A DNA stretch of 64,000 nt. Source: Lachnospiraceae bacterium. Lineage in GTDB: Bacteria; Bacillota; Clostridia; Lachnospirales; Lachnospiraceae. The position numbers and the translations under genes were made by a program. Shown here one piece after another: positions 54,371-62,730 of the stretch. The notes under the pieces are model-generated. The model was not told the DNA's origin. It did no database searches and was given only the letters and a program-made list of their open reading frames with translations. The stretch is from positions 62,001-126,000 of the forward strand of contig NBBL01000002.1 in assembly GCA_002892395.1 (NCBI GenBank), written 5' to 3'. Every line of letters begins with the position of its first letter. Within the stretch, counting starts at the first letter, position 1.

Positions 54371-54460
54371 TTATTCATCTCTCTGAAACAACTCTCTTGT
54401 ACAGGCCTTGTCAGCCGCATTGCAAGAACATATCAAGTCTATTTTCAGCCCCATAGGATC
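54371..54460 (-). pseudogene. Possible 3' remnant of a second ugd gene
   Basis: In the gap before ugd the minus strand encodes AADKACTRELFQRDE followed by stop, strongly resembling the ugd C-terminus here ([14 protein letters not shown]). No catalytic part is left. It suggests a former tandem or recombined ugd copy. Confidence 0.5.
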
Positions 54461-54468
54461 GAATCCGC

Positions 54469-55575
54469 TTACTGTGCTGCATAATACTCCTTATACCACT
54501 CAGCAAAACGCCTAAGACCGGTTCTGATGTCAATGGTAGGTCTGAACCCGTACTCCTGCTCCAGTGCTTCACAGTCAGCATAAGTCACAGGTACATCCCC
54601 AGCTTGCATCCCTACAAGCTCTCTATGTCCATTGAAGTCATAATCAGCCGGAAGCACTCCAACCCGAACCAGTTCTTCTTGTAATGTGGCGATATAATCA
54701 AGTAAGTTTTCCGGTGTACCACCGCCAATATTATAGATAGCATACGGTGGAACAGGCAGGCCGTCTTCTCCTGTTTTTTTCTTTGGTGCTCCTTGCATGA
54801 CCCGAACAATCCCCTCCACGATGTCATCCACATAGGTGAAGTCCCTCTTCATATCGCCGTAATTGAAAATTTGAATTTTCATCCCTGCTGCTAATTTCTG
54901 TGTCGCTGAATAGTAGAACATATCCGGACGCCCTGCGGGACCATAAACCGTAAAAAATCTCAGACCGGTACTGGGAATGTTATAGAGCTTAGAATAGCTA
55001 TGTGCCAGGAGCTCATTGCTCTTCTTGGTGGCGGCATAAAGAGAAACCGGATGATCCACTTTGTCTTCTACGGAAAACGGAACCTTTTTATTTCCACCGT
55101 AAACAGAACTGGACGAAGCGTACACCAGATGCTCCACCTCATGCCATCTGCATGCCTCCAGAATATTGAAGAATCCAACAATATTGCTCTCTATATACGC
55201 ACCGGGATGGTCAATTGAATATCTCACACCAGCCTGAGCAGCTAGATTTACTACAATCTGCGGCTTGTACCTCTTGAAAGCTTCTTCTACTAACGTCTGA
55301 TCCGCAAGATCTCCTTTAATGAACACATGCTTTACAGGAGTTGTCTTTGCCGTCTCTTTAATCAATTCAAGCCTGTATTCCTTAAGCTTTGGATCATAAT
55401 AATCATTCATAGAATCAAAGCTGATCACTGTACCACAAGACAAATCAGAAAGAAGTCTCATCACAAGATTCGCTCCTATAAATCCAGGCGAACCTGTCAC
55501 CAGAATTGTTTTGTTGTTAAGATCTATGGCTTGCTTATCATTCTTCACCGACGTGCCTCTCTCGAATGTGAACAT
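54469..55575 (-). CDS. UDP-glucuronate 4-epimerase-type SDR
   Basis: The 368-aa extended SDR shows TGSPGFIGANLVMRLL, DSMNDYYDPKLKEYRL, SSSSVYGGNKKVPF, YAATKKSNELLAHSY and RFFTVYGPAGRPDM, the signatures of UDP-glucuronate 4-epimerases (CapI-like). It converts UDP-GlcA to UDP-GalA. It is the first gene of the polysaccharide locus in transcription order. The start may be ATG 55575 or GTG 55548 (GAGAGG upstream). Confidence 0.87.
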   Translation of the reverse strand: MFTFERGTSVKNDKQAIDLNNKTILVTGSPGFIGANLVMRLLSDLSCGTVISFDSMNDYYDPKLKEYRLELIKETAKTTPVKHVFIKGDLADQTLVEEAFKRYKPQIVVNLAAQAGVRYSIDHPGAYIESNIVGFFNILEACRWHEVEHLVYASSSSVYGGNKKVPFSVEDKVDHPVSLYAATKKSNELLAHSYSKLYNIPSTGLRFFTVYGPAGRPDMFYYSATQKLAAGMKIQIFNYGDMKRDFTYVDDIVEGIVRVMQGAPKKKTGEDGLPVPPYAIYNIGGGTPENLLDYIATLQEELVRVGVLPADYDFNGHRELVGMQAGDVPVTYADCEALEQEYGFRPTIDIRTGLRRFAEWYKEYYAAQ

Positions 55576-55750
55576 AACACCTGCCCCTCCCCTTCAGTAC
55601 CATACGGCAGGGCAACGAGACCCTGCGATCCTTCTGTTTATTTCATTTCTTCCCGTAAACCGCAATTGCAGTTGCTGTATAAACACATCATACCATATAT
55701 CATTTCCAATCTGCATTGTCCCTTTGCGATATTATCCTTTGCCCCGCTCC

Positions 55751-57097
55751 TCACGCCACTCTCCCCGCTGCTTCCCCATATGCCTTCCGGAAATAAGCAT
55801 ACTCCGCGATCCCCGTAATGCCCCAGGAAACCATAAACAACAGGTAGAGAGACAGCAGGGTCTTAAAATACGCGAATACCGTAAAAATCCAAAGAATGCG
55901 GAACAGACAGACCCCCAGCAAAAGGATGGCGGTGGGAACTGCTCCCTTTCCCAGCGCCCGGGACGCTGCAAGGTTTCCATCCACAATGGCTGAGCAGCCG
56001 TAGAAAAATCCCATAATATGCAGGCGGAACAGCCCCGCATGGATCACCTCCGGGTCCGTGGTAAAAAGGCGCATAAAGGACTCTCCAAAGAGGGCAATGC
56101 CGCTTCCCAGCAAGGTTCCCGCCAAAAAGGCATAGAGCAGGCTGATTCGATAGGTTTTCCAGACCCGGTCCATCTGACCTGCGCCGTAATTTTGACCGAT
56201 AAAGCTGCCGCAGGCCGTGTAAAATGCCGCCATGGTATCGTATACCAGTGCATCCGCGTTCTGGGCTGCCACGTGCCCGGACACCACGATCGCCGGAAAG
56301 GAGTTCAGCCCGTACTGCACAAATAGATTGGCCAGCTGAAAGGCGGCGTTTTGAAGCCCTGCCGGCATGCTGATGGAAAGAATCAGGGCTGCCTTTCCTC
56401 TATGCAGCTTCAGGCAGCTTCCATGCAGTGCGTAAGCTTCCTTCGCATGCCGCAAGGAGAGCAGCACCAGCAGTGCCGAGACGTACTGTGCTGTGACGCT
56501 GGCAATGGCAACGCCCTCCACATCAAAGTGCAGTCCCACAACAAAAAACAGGTTCAGCAACACATTCAGAACCCCGGAGGCCGTCAAAAATAAAAGCGGC
56601 TTCTTTGTATCGCCTGCAGCGCTGAATACAGCATTTCCGAAGTTAAAGAGCGCCAGTGCCGGGATGCCTAGAAAATAAATGCGAAGATAGCATACGGCGC
56701 CGGGAAGCAGCTCCTCCTTGGTCTTTAACAGAGTGAGTAAGCCGGATACAATTCCCTCTCCAAACAGACAGAGGAGAAGCCCCACACCGGCGCAGACCAG
56801 AAATGCAGTGTGGACGCTTTCCTGCAGCTCTTCCTGATTCCGCTGTCCCATGTAGCGTGCCACGATCACATTGACACCGCTTCCTACGCCGATCAGAAAG
56901 CCTGTAAACAGGGCGACCACCGTGGTGGTGGAGCCCACTGCCCCCAGGGCAATCGACCCGGAAAAACGCCCCACCACGGCAATGTCTGAGACATTAAATA
57001 AAATCTGAAGCAGGTTGGAAAAAATCAGGGGAAGACTGAAGAAAAAAATGCCGTAGTGCAAGGAGCCCTCCGTCAGGTTTTGAGCATCACCCTTCAT
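55751..57097 (-). CDS. MATE-family efflux transporter
   Basis: ATG 57097 gives 448 aa starting MKGDAQNLTEGSLHYGIFFF and overlaps the preceding FAD oxidoreductase gene by 11 bp. Twelve membrane segments in two homologous halves, with LPLIFSNLLQILFN and GVGSGVNVIVARYMGQ, mark the DinF/NorM-like MATE group. It is a Na+- or H+-driven exporter of unknown substrate. The frame opens at 57145. Confidence 0.87.
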   Translation of the reverse strand: MKGDAQNLTEGSLHYGIFFFSLPLIFSNLLQILFNVSDIAVVGRFSGSIALGAVGSTTTVVALFTGFLIGVGSGVNVIVARYMGQRNQEELQESVHTAFLVCAGVGLLLCLFGEGIVSGLLTLLKTKEELLPGAVCYLRIYFLGIPALALFNFGNAVFSAAGDTKKPLLFLTASGVLNVLLNLFFVVGLHFDVEGVAIASVTAQYVSALLVLLSLRHAKEAYALHGSCLKLHRGKAALILSISMPAGLQNAAFQLANLFVQYGLNSFPAIVVSGHVAAQNADALVYDTMAAFYTACGSFIGQNYGAGQMDRVWKTYRISLLYAFLAGTLLGSGIALFGESFMRLFTTDPEVIHAGLFRLHIMGFFYGCSAIVDGNLAASRALGKGAVPTAILLLGVCLFRILWIFTVFAYFKTLLSLYLLFMVSWGITGIAEYAYFRKAYGEAAGRVA

Positions 57098-58481
57098 GGG
57101 AAGCGACGCCCGCAGCAAGGCGCTTTGCAATACACTGCGCAACATAGACGCCGCTCGCCGATGCGTGCGACAGGGAGTGGGTCACGCCGCTGCCGTCTCC
57201 GATGACAAACAGCCCCTCATGGCGGGTTTCCAGGTTTTCGTCCAGCTCCACCTCCATATTGTAAAACTTGACCTCCACGCCATAGAGCAGGGTGTCGTCG
57301 TTTGCGGTTCCGGGAGCAATCCGATCCAGTGCGTAAATCATTTCAATAATGCCGTCCAGCACCCGCTTCGGAAGCACCAGAGAAAGATCCCCCGGAGTCG
57401 CGGCAAGGGTGGGATGTACCGTGGACTCTTCGATTCTCTTTTTCGTGCTGCGTCGTCCCCGCTCCAAATCTCCGAACCGCTGCACGATGACTCCTCCGCC
57501 CAGCATATTGGACAGGCGGGCAATGCTTTCACCATATCCGTTGGAATCCTTAAACGGCTCGGAGAAGTGCTTGGAAACCAGGAGGGCAAAGTTTGTATTC
57601 TCCGTTTTCTTTGCCTCATCCTCAAAGCTGTGTCCGTTCACGGTGATGATTCCGTTGGTATTTTCATTGACCACGATGCCCCGGGGATTCATGCAGAAGG
57701 TGCGCACATTGTCCTCAAATTTCTTGGTGCGGTACACAATCTTGCTTTCATAAAGTTCGTCCGTAATGTGCGCAAAAATTGCGGCGGGAAGCTCCACCCG
57801 AACCCCAATATCCACGCGATTGGATTTGGTTTTGATCTGAAGCTGGTCGCAGATGCTTTCCATCCACTTACTTCCGCTTCGTCCTACGGAAATGATGCAG
57901 GCCCGGCTCTCCGCCGTGCCGCCTTCATAGCTGGCTACGTATCCTCGTTCCGTCCTGCAGAGCTTCTGCACCCTTGTGTCAAAGAAAAAGGAAACCTTAT
58001 CCTTGAGCGCCTCGTAAATATTCTGCAGCACCACGTAATTGATGTCGGTTCCCAGGTGACGCACCGATGCCTCCAGAAGCTGCAGGCTGTTCTGCATACA
58101 AAGTGTCTTTAATGCCGTGCCGGAGGTGGAGTACATCTTGGTTCCCCCTCCTCCGTAGCGCACATTGATTTCATCCACATAATGCATGAGCTTCAGTGCT
58201 TTTTCTCTTCCGATATACTCGTAGAGCGTTCCGCCGAAGTCATTGGTAATATTATATTTGCCGTCGGAGAAGGCTCCCGCTCCTCCGAAGCCGTTCATAA
58301 TGGAGCAGGGTTTGCACCCGATGCAGGACTTGACCTTTACCCCATCAATGGGACAGCGGCGCCTCTCCAGTGAATGTCCGGCGTCGAAAACGGCAATCTT
58401 TAACCCGGGGCAGCGCTGAGTGAGTTCATATGCGGAAAAAATACCGCCGGGACCCGCCCCGATAATGATGACATCATACAT
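57087..58481 (-). CDS. Uncharacterised NAD(P)/FAD-dependent oxidoreductase (COG2509-like)
   Basis: The 464-aa flavoprotein begins DVIIIGAGPGGIFSAYEL (Rossmann FAD loop), has the Cys-rich CIGCKPCSIMNGFGGAGAFSDGKYN segment diagnostic of this group, and a late GLFVIGDGSGVTHSLSHASASGVYVAQ. It is cytosolic; the reaction is unknown. The conserved Cys may bind metal or act in redox. It is divergent from degV. Confidence 0.85.
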   Translation of the reverse strand: MYDVIIIGAGPGGIFSAYELTQRCPGLKIAVFDAGHSLERRRCPIDGVKVKSCIGCKPCSIMNGFGGAGAFSDGKYNITNDFGGTLYEYIGREKALKLMHYVDEINVRYGGGGTKMYSTSGTALKTLCMQNSLQLLEASVRHLGTDINYVVLQNIYEALKDKVSFFFDTRVQKLCRTERGYVASYEGGTAESRACIISVGRSGSKWMESICDQLQIKTKSNRVDIGVRVELPAAIFAHITDELYESKIVYRTKKFEDNVRTFCMNPRGIVVNENTNGIITVNGHSFEDEAKKTENTNFALLVSKHFSEPFKDSNGYGESIARLSNMLGGGVIVQRFGDLERGRRSTKKRIEESTVHPTLAATPGDLSLVLPKRVLDGIIEMIYALDRIAPGTANDDTLLYGVEVKFYNMEVELDENLETRHEGLFVIGDGSGVTHSLSHASASGVYVAQCIAKRLAAGVASHEG

Positions 58482-58630
58482 GATTCACCTCCGGCGCACC
58501 CGACTTCAGCAGGCACGCGCTTCCAAATCAAGACAGAATAAAAGCAAAATCACAGGAAGTAACATCTATAATATATATCACAGGAAGCGCGCTTTTCCAA
58601 GAAAGCAATGCCCGCACCTTGAAAAAAGGT

Positions 58631-58658
58631 TTTAGAAAATGCGTTCCGGTAGTATAAT
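58631..58658 (+). promoter_or_regulatory. degV promoter
   Basis: TTTAGA (58631-58636), 16-bp spacer, TATAAT (58653-58658), 26 bp before the degV ATG with AGGAGG in between. Confidence 0.65.
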
Positions 58659-58683
58659 AGCAGAAAAAGGAAGGAGGAGCCCT

Positions 58684-59526
58684 ATGTGGAACATTGTAAC
58701 GGACTCCAGCTGTGATGATCTTAACTTTGAACACAGCGCCACAGATATACGCTATGACAGCGTGCCCTTCTATATTCATACCGATCATCGTGAATTTGTA
58801 GATGACGGAAGTATTGATACGGAAGAACTGATTGCCGTCATGAGCAAAAGCAAGATTGCAAGGACGGCATGTCCCTCCCCCGATCTATGGCTGAAGCACT
58901 TTCAGAGACCGGGGAACGCCTTGGCATTTACCCTAAGCTCCGCACTTTCCGGCAGCTACAGCAGTGCACGCACCGCAGAGCTTATGGCAAAGGAGGCCGA
59001 TCCCAGCCGCAACATCGCCGTGATCGACAGTCTGGCGGAGGGTCCCTCCATCACCCTCCTGATCCGCGCGGTGACCCGCATGATTGAGGCCGGGATGGAT
59101 TTCGATTCCATCGTAAAAAAAGCAAACGCACTGCGCGCCCGTATCCATATCATTTATGCGCTCTCCTCCTTTGACAATCTGGTCAAAAACGGGCGTATGA
59201 GCCGGATGACAGGCTTTGTAGCAAATGCACTGGGCTTCTGGGGAGTCGGCATTGCTTCCCCGGAGGGGCGCATTGCCATCAAGGGAAAGGTTCGCGGAAC
59301 CAAGCGGGTGCTCAACTCCATCCTAAACGACATGAAGGAAAAGGGCAGCGCAATCCAGGAGGTGGTGATCGTACACTGCTTGAATCTCCCCATGGCTCAG
59401 GCTCTGAAGGATATGATTATCGCAGCCTTCGGGGATCTGCCTGTCACGATCTTCCCCACTGGCGGGCTCGCCACCTTCTATGCCGAAAAAAATGGCCTGA
59501 TTGTCAGCTACCGCTGCGCAGAATGA
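58684..59526 (+). CDS. DegV-family fatty-acid-binding protein
   Basis: From ATG 58684 (AAGGAGGAG) the 280-aa protein starts IVTDSSCDDL and has TACPSPDLWLKHF and ALSSFDNLVKNGRMSRMTGF. DegV/FakB proteins bind a fatty acid and present it to the kinase FakA for phosphorylation and lipid incorporation. FakA is not in the window, so a FakB role is family-level inference. Confidence 0.87.
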   Translation: MWNIVTDSSCDDLNFEHSATDIRYDSVPFYIHTDHREFVDDGSIDTEELIAVMSKSKIARTACPSPDLWLKHFQRPGNALAFTLSSALSGSYSSARTAELMAKEADPSRNIAVIDSLAEGPSITLLIRAVTRMIEAGMDFDSIVKKANALRARIHIIYALSSFDNLVKNGRMSRMTGFVANALGFWGVGIASPEGRIAIKGKVRGTKRVLNSILNDMKEKGSAIQEVVIVHCLNLPMAQALKDMIIAAFGDLPVTIFPTGGLATFYAEKNGLIVSYRCAE

Positions 59527-59554
59527 AACATCCGGAGGCGCACGCCTTCCCCGT

Positions 59555-59722
59555 GGCAGGGAAGATCCCCTCTCAGGGAAGGTTCCCTCTGGGGAATGTC
59601 CCCCCTCAGGGAAAGTTCCCTCTCAGAGAAAGTCCCCTCTGGGGAATGTCCCCCCTCAGGGAAAGTTCCCTCTCAGGGAAAGTTCCCTCTCAGGAAGACC
59701 CCCTCTCAGGAGGGCTCCCTCT
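59555..59722. repeat. 15-18-bp degenerate tandem repeat with 50-bp higher order
   Basis: Units of the type CTCAGGGAAAGTTCCCT recur about ten times downstream of degV. Spacings of 15, 18 and 17 bp repeat in order, giving a 50-bp super-unit. Each unit is itself partly palindromic (GGGAA/TTCCC). Confidence 0.9.
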
Positions 59723-59736
59723 CTTAGAAGAAAAAC

Positions 59737-59770
59737 AAAAGCGGAATCGGGAAATCCCGGCTCCGCTTTT
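59737..59770. terminator. Bidirectional terminator between degV and desulfoferrodoxin genes
   Basis: Stem AAAAGCGGAATCGGG / CCCGGCTCCGCTTTT with a 4-nt loop, one small internal mismatch, with A-run on the left and T-run on the right, serves both converging transcripts. Confidence 0.85.
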
Positions 59771-59815
59771 TCGTTTTCTCACCTTATTTCATGGAAATGC
59801 GGTGTACCGCCCGCC

Positions 59816-60184
59816 TCAGATCTCTGCCTTCCACAGGCCGTGCAGATTACAGTACTCATAGGCTGCCACCGGAGCATCGTCCTCGCTCAGTAAAAAGACG
59901 GCGCAGGGCTCCTCCCCCGGCTTCAATTCCTTCACCTGATAGCCTGCCTTAGTCTCCAGAACGATCCACTGGATGAAATGGGCATCCAGCATGGGGTGCG
60001 TGACACTGCCCACCTTGACCACCACTTTATTTCCCTCTTTGGAAACTGCCGGAACATGCTTCTCTGTGGCGGCGTCCGTTGTATTCGCAACCATTTCCGT
60101 CATTTTGCTGTCTTCACAGACCTTTACGGCTGCGTCCAGTGTAGTAAAAATACTTTCGCAATCAGAACACTTGTAAAATTTCAT
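59816..60184 (-). CDS. Desulfoferrodoxin-type superoxide reductase with incomplete N-terminal Fe site
   Basis: From ATG 60184 (AAAGGAG upstream) the 122-aa protein has a complete catalytic centre II: His43 (EKHVP), His63, His69, Cys112 and His115 (CNLHGLW). It reduces superoxide to peroxide without making oxygen. The N-terminal desulforedoxin domain keeps Cys6, Cys9 and Cys23, but the usual Cys-Cys pair is Cys-Glu (C23-E24), so centre I has only three of four ligands. Last gene of the rubrerythrin-ferritin-SOR run. Confidence 0.9.
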   Translation of the reverse strand: MKFYKCSDCESIFTTLDAAVKVCEDSKMTEMVANTTDAATEKHVPAVSKEGNKVVVKVGSVTHPMLDAHFIQWIVLETKAGYQVKELKPGEEPCAVFLLSEDDAPVAAYEYCNLHGLWKAEI

Positions 60185-60267
60185 TGTTATCTCCTTTGAT
60201 GTGATCATGTGCGCGTTTTCGTCTTTTCGCTGCCCCGGATCCGGGACCCGGGGCAGCGTTCCTTCTG

Positions 60268-60780
60268 TTACAGAACCAGCGACGGCGCTGCATACCTGCG
60301 CGCAAGCAGCTCCTGATTCAGTGCATAGAGCCCCTTTGCCTCATTCCCAAACAGCTCAAACTTCCGAATCAGATCCTCTGAATTCTTTTCTTCCTCTCCC
60401 TGCTCCTTCACAAACCAATCGAGAAACTGCATGCTGCGGTAATCATTGACCTTGTCCGCCGCCTTGTAAATCTGGTTGATCTGATCCGTGATGTAGCGTT
60501 CATGCTGCAGGGCCAGCCGAAGCGGCTCCTCTATGCTTCGATATACACCGCTGGGCTTTTCGATTGCTTCCAGTGCCAGCTTCTCTCCGTTGTTGTGGAG
60601 GTAGGTTCGAATCAGCATCGCGTGATCCCGCTCCTCCTGGGCTTGAATATCATACCAGTTGGCAAAACCGTCCAGCCCTTGCTCATGGTAGTAATTTGCA
60701 TAATCCAGATAGAGATACGCAGAATACATTTCCTTGTTGAACTGGTCATCTAACAGCTCGCTTATCTTCTTGTTTAACAT
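60268..60780 (-). CDS. ftn: Ferritin
   Basis: The 170-aa protein is a non-haem ferritin: FNKEMYSAYLYLDYANYYHEQGLDGFANWYDIQAQEERDHA shows the ferroxidase Glu and ExxH ligands, and FVKEQGEEEKNSEDLI the second-site Glu and Gln. It stores iron and removes Fe2+ that would drive Fenton chemistry. It is 42 bp after rubrerythrin and 83 bp before the SOR gene. Confidence 0.93.
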   Translation of the reverse strand: MLNKKISELLDDQFNKEMYSAYLYLDYANYYHEQGLDGFANWYDIQAQEERDHAMLIRTYLHNNGEKLALEAIEKPSGVYRSIEEPLRLALQHERYITDQINQIYKAADKVNDYRSMQFLDWFVKEQGEEEKNSEDLIRKFELFGNEAKGLYALNQELLARRYAAPSLVL

Positions 60781-60822
60781 TGAATTTCCTCCTCTCCCGG
60801 AATCTCTGCTGACAGGAAATCA

Positions 60823-61485
60823 TCAGTAGTTTTCCATATGAATCTCAAAATAGCTCTGCGGATGTGCGCAGGTCGGACATACCTCCGGCGCCTTGGTTCC
60901 GACTACGATGTGGCCGCAATTGCGGCATTCCCAGACCTTGACCTCGCTCTTTTCAAACACTTCGGAAAGCTCCACGTTCTTTAAGAGTGCCCGGTACCTC
61001 TCCTCATGGTGTTTTTCAATCGCAGCAACCAGACGGAACTTTCTGGCAAGCGCCGGGAAGCCCTCCTTCTCTGCGGTATCTGCAAATCCTTCATACATAT
61101 CGGTCCACTCGTAGTTCTCTCCCTCTGCGGCGGCAAGCAAATTCTGCGCAGTATCGCCGATGCCGTTCAGCTCCTTGAACCAGAGCTTTGCGTGCTCCTT
61201 CTCATTGTCGGCGGTCTTAAGGAACAAATAGGCGATCTGTTCAAATCCCTGCTTCTTTGCCACGGAAGCAAAGAAGGTATACTTGTTCCGCGCCTGGGAC
61301 TCTCCCGCAAATGCAGTCTGCAGATTCTTCTCTGTCTGTGTCCCCGCGTAACGATTCGCCTTTTTGTCCTCTTCTGTCTTTTCAAATTCGGATGCCGTCA
61401 CCTTACATACCGGACATTTAAAATCCGCCGAGAGGCTCTCGCCCTCGTAGATGTAACCGCATTTCTTACACTTCCATGTTGCCAT
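60823..61485 (-). CDS. rbr: Rubrerythrin with rubredoxin domains at both ends
   Basis: The 220-aa protein has an N-terminal rubredoxin-like site (Cys6, Cys9, Cys24, Cys27), a ferritin-like diiron domain (Glu62 in GESQARN, Glu95-x2-His98, later EKHHEERY) and a C-terminal rubredoxin-like site (Cys187, Cys190, Cys203, Cys206). It reduces hydrogen peroxide (and perhaps O2) to water. Classical rubrerythrin has only the C-terminal and reverse rubrerythrin only the N-terminal rubredoxin, so having both is uncommon. AGGGAGG precedes the ATG. First gene of the oxygen-defence run. Confidence 0.92.
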   Translation of the reverse strand: MATWKCKKCGYIYEGESLSADFKCPVCKVTASEFEKTEEDKKANRYAGTQTEKNLQTAFAGESQARNKYTFFASVAKKQGFEQIAYLFLKTADNEKEHAKLWFKELNGIGDTAQNLLAAAEGENYEWTDMYEGFADTAEKEGFPALARKFRLVAAIEKHHEERYRALLKNVELSEVFEKSEVKVWECRNCGHIVVGTKAPEVCPTCAHPQSYFEIHMENY

Positions 61486-61530
61486 ATTTCAGCCTCCCTT
61501 TCTCTCGTTTTGGTTTCCTTGCGCTGAGAC

Positions 61531-61557
61531 AGTCCGACACCCGATGGATGTCGGACT
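61531..61557. promoter_or_regulatory. Inverted repeat in the rubrerythrin leader (candidate operator)
   Basis: Perfect 9-bp arms AGTCCGACA and TGTCGGACT with a 9-bp spacer, between the promoter and the rubrerythrin start. Its position just downstream of the -10 would suit a repressor or an RNA hairpin. It does not match the PerR-box consensus. Confidence 0.6.
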
Positions 61558-61576
61558 GAGTTATGATTTCATTCTT

Positions 61577-61605
61577 ATGATACCATATTTCAGGGTAAAA
61601 TACAA
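61577..61605 (-). promoter_or_regulatory. Promoter of the rubrerythrin-ferritin-SOR run
   Basis: On the minus strand TTGTAT (61600-61605), 17 bp and TATCAT (61577-61582). Confidence 0.55.
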
Positions 61606-61634
61606 CGTGACCCCCGTTTTCTTCCCCCCTTCGT

Positions 61635-61807
61635 CGTCCGGAAAGAGACGCTTTCTGCCTGCCTCCGGCGAGGGGCACTTCCTGCCTGTCTCCGGCAAGG
61701 AACGTTTCATTCCCCTCTGTGCCCGGCAAGAGGCGCTTTCTACCTGCCTCCGACAAGAGGCGCTTCCTTCCCCCGGTGAGAGGTGTTCCTTTCTGTCTGT
61801 GCCCGGG
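61635..61807. repeat. 27-31-bp degenerate tandem repeat downstream of the CPBP gene
   Basis: Units like TCCGGCAAGAGGCGCTTTCT recur about seven times from 61635 and end at the stop codon of the CPBP-protease gene (61808). With the rbr promoter and inverted repeat they fill the 322-bp gap. Confidence 0.88.
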
Positions 61808-62647
61808 TCATGAATTCCGCGGTTTCGGAGACTCCCGGAGGAAAAACATCAAAAGAAACATGAAGGGCAGGATGCAGACACCGACTGCCTCAATTCCGTA
61901 AAATACCGCATCCGTATCCAGCTGCGGCGGCAGCGTGCCCATAAAATTGTTAAGAAAATGGATGAGAATCGGGTACCGCAAATCTCTTGTCTTCACGTAG
62001 CTGTAGCCCAGAACCAGCCCGATCAGGCAGGTGTAAACAGACTGCACAAAGATGCCGTGCCAGATTCCGAACAGCAGCGCCGACAAAACGATTGCCGCTC
62101 CCTTGCTCAAAAATCCCCGCTCCAGGCAGTGAAAAATCAGCCCGCGAAACAAAAGCTCCTCCACCAGTGCGCCGCTGGCACAGATATAGAGAAAGGACCA
62201 GAGATACGAGCCCTCCTCCATCTCCGTAAACGCGGACTCCATCGTCTCAAGGCTGTTCTGCACAAACGGGATCTCCGCGAACACCCGATCCACAGCTGTC
62301 ATCCAAAGGGTGGAAAGACCGATGCAGCCAAAGGCGAGAACCAGACTGACCCCGATGGCCTTCCATCCGTGCAGGCGTCTGTGTTCTTCCAGATTCGGCA
62401 CCGGCTGTGTCTGCTCCCCTCTCTTTTTCAACCTGCGATAGATCAGGTAATAGAGAAACGCCATGGCAAATGACGCAAGGCTGTACGGGATGTTCCCGTT
62501 TTGTTCCAGAAATTCCTCCGTGAACCCGCTTCGAAGCAGCCCCTCGTACCAAAGCTGTGAGGTCAACGCCTCCAGCACAGTATAGCTGAAGTAGAAAAGC
62601 GCAGTGAGCAGCAGCATTTCTACCATCCTCACTCGTCTCTGATCCAA
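61808..62647 (-). CDS. CPBP-family intramembrane glutamic endopeptidase
   Basis: The 279-aa protein has about 7-8 membrane segments and the Abi/CAAX-protease motifs EELLFRG (Glu-Glu-x3-Arg), FGIWHG and HFLNN. It cleaves substrates in the membrane or matures exported peptides; substrate unknown. The frame runs to 62791, overlapping HutD, but TTG at 62647 has AAGGAGG with a 5-nt spacer, far better than ATG 62626 or 62617, so a TTG start is chosen. Confidence 0.83.
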   Translation of the reverse strand: MDQRRVRMVEMLLLTALFYFSYTVLEALTSQLWYEGLLRSGFTEEFLEQNGNIPYSLASFAMAFLYYLIYRRLKKRGEQTQPVPNLEEHRRLHGWKAIGVSLVLAFGCIGLSTLWMTAVDRVFAEIPFVQNSLETMESAFTEMEEGSYLWSFLYICASGALVEELLFRGLIFHCLERGFLSKGAAIVLSALLFGIWHGIFVQSVYTCLIGLVLGYSYVKTRDLRYPILIHFLNNFMGTLPPQLDTDAVFYGIEAVGVCILPFMFLLMFFLRESPKPRNS

Positions 62648-62730
62648 TTTGGCCTCCTTCTTTCCTCCATAAAAAAGTATCCCGGGGCATGCCCGCGGGA
62701 TACCAAACCATGGATCCGCTTCCGGGCTGT

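Noticed and set aside
55732-57145. Short frames within the MATE and capsule genes
   Set aside because: They overlap recognised genes out of frame and show no ribosome-binding sites or motifs.
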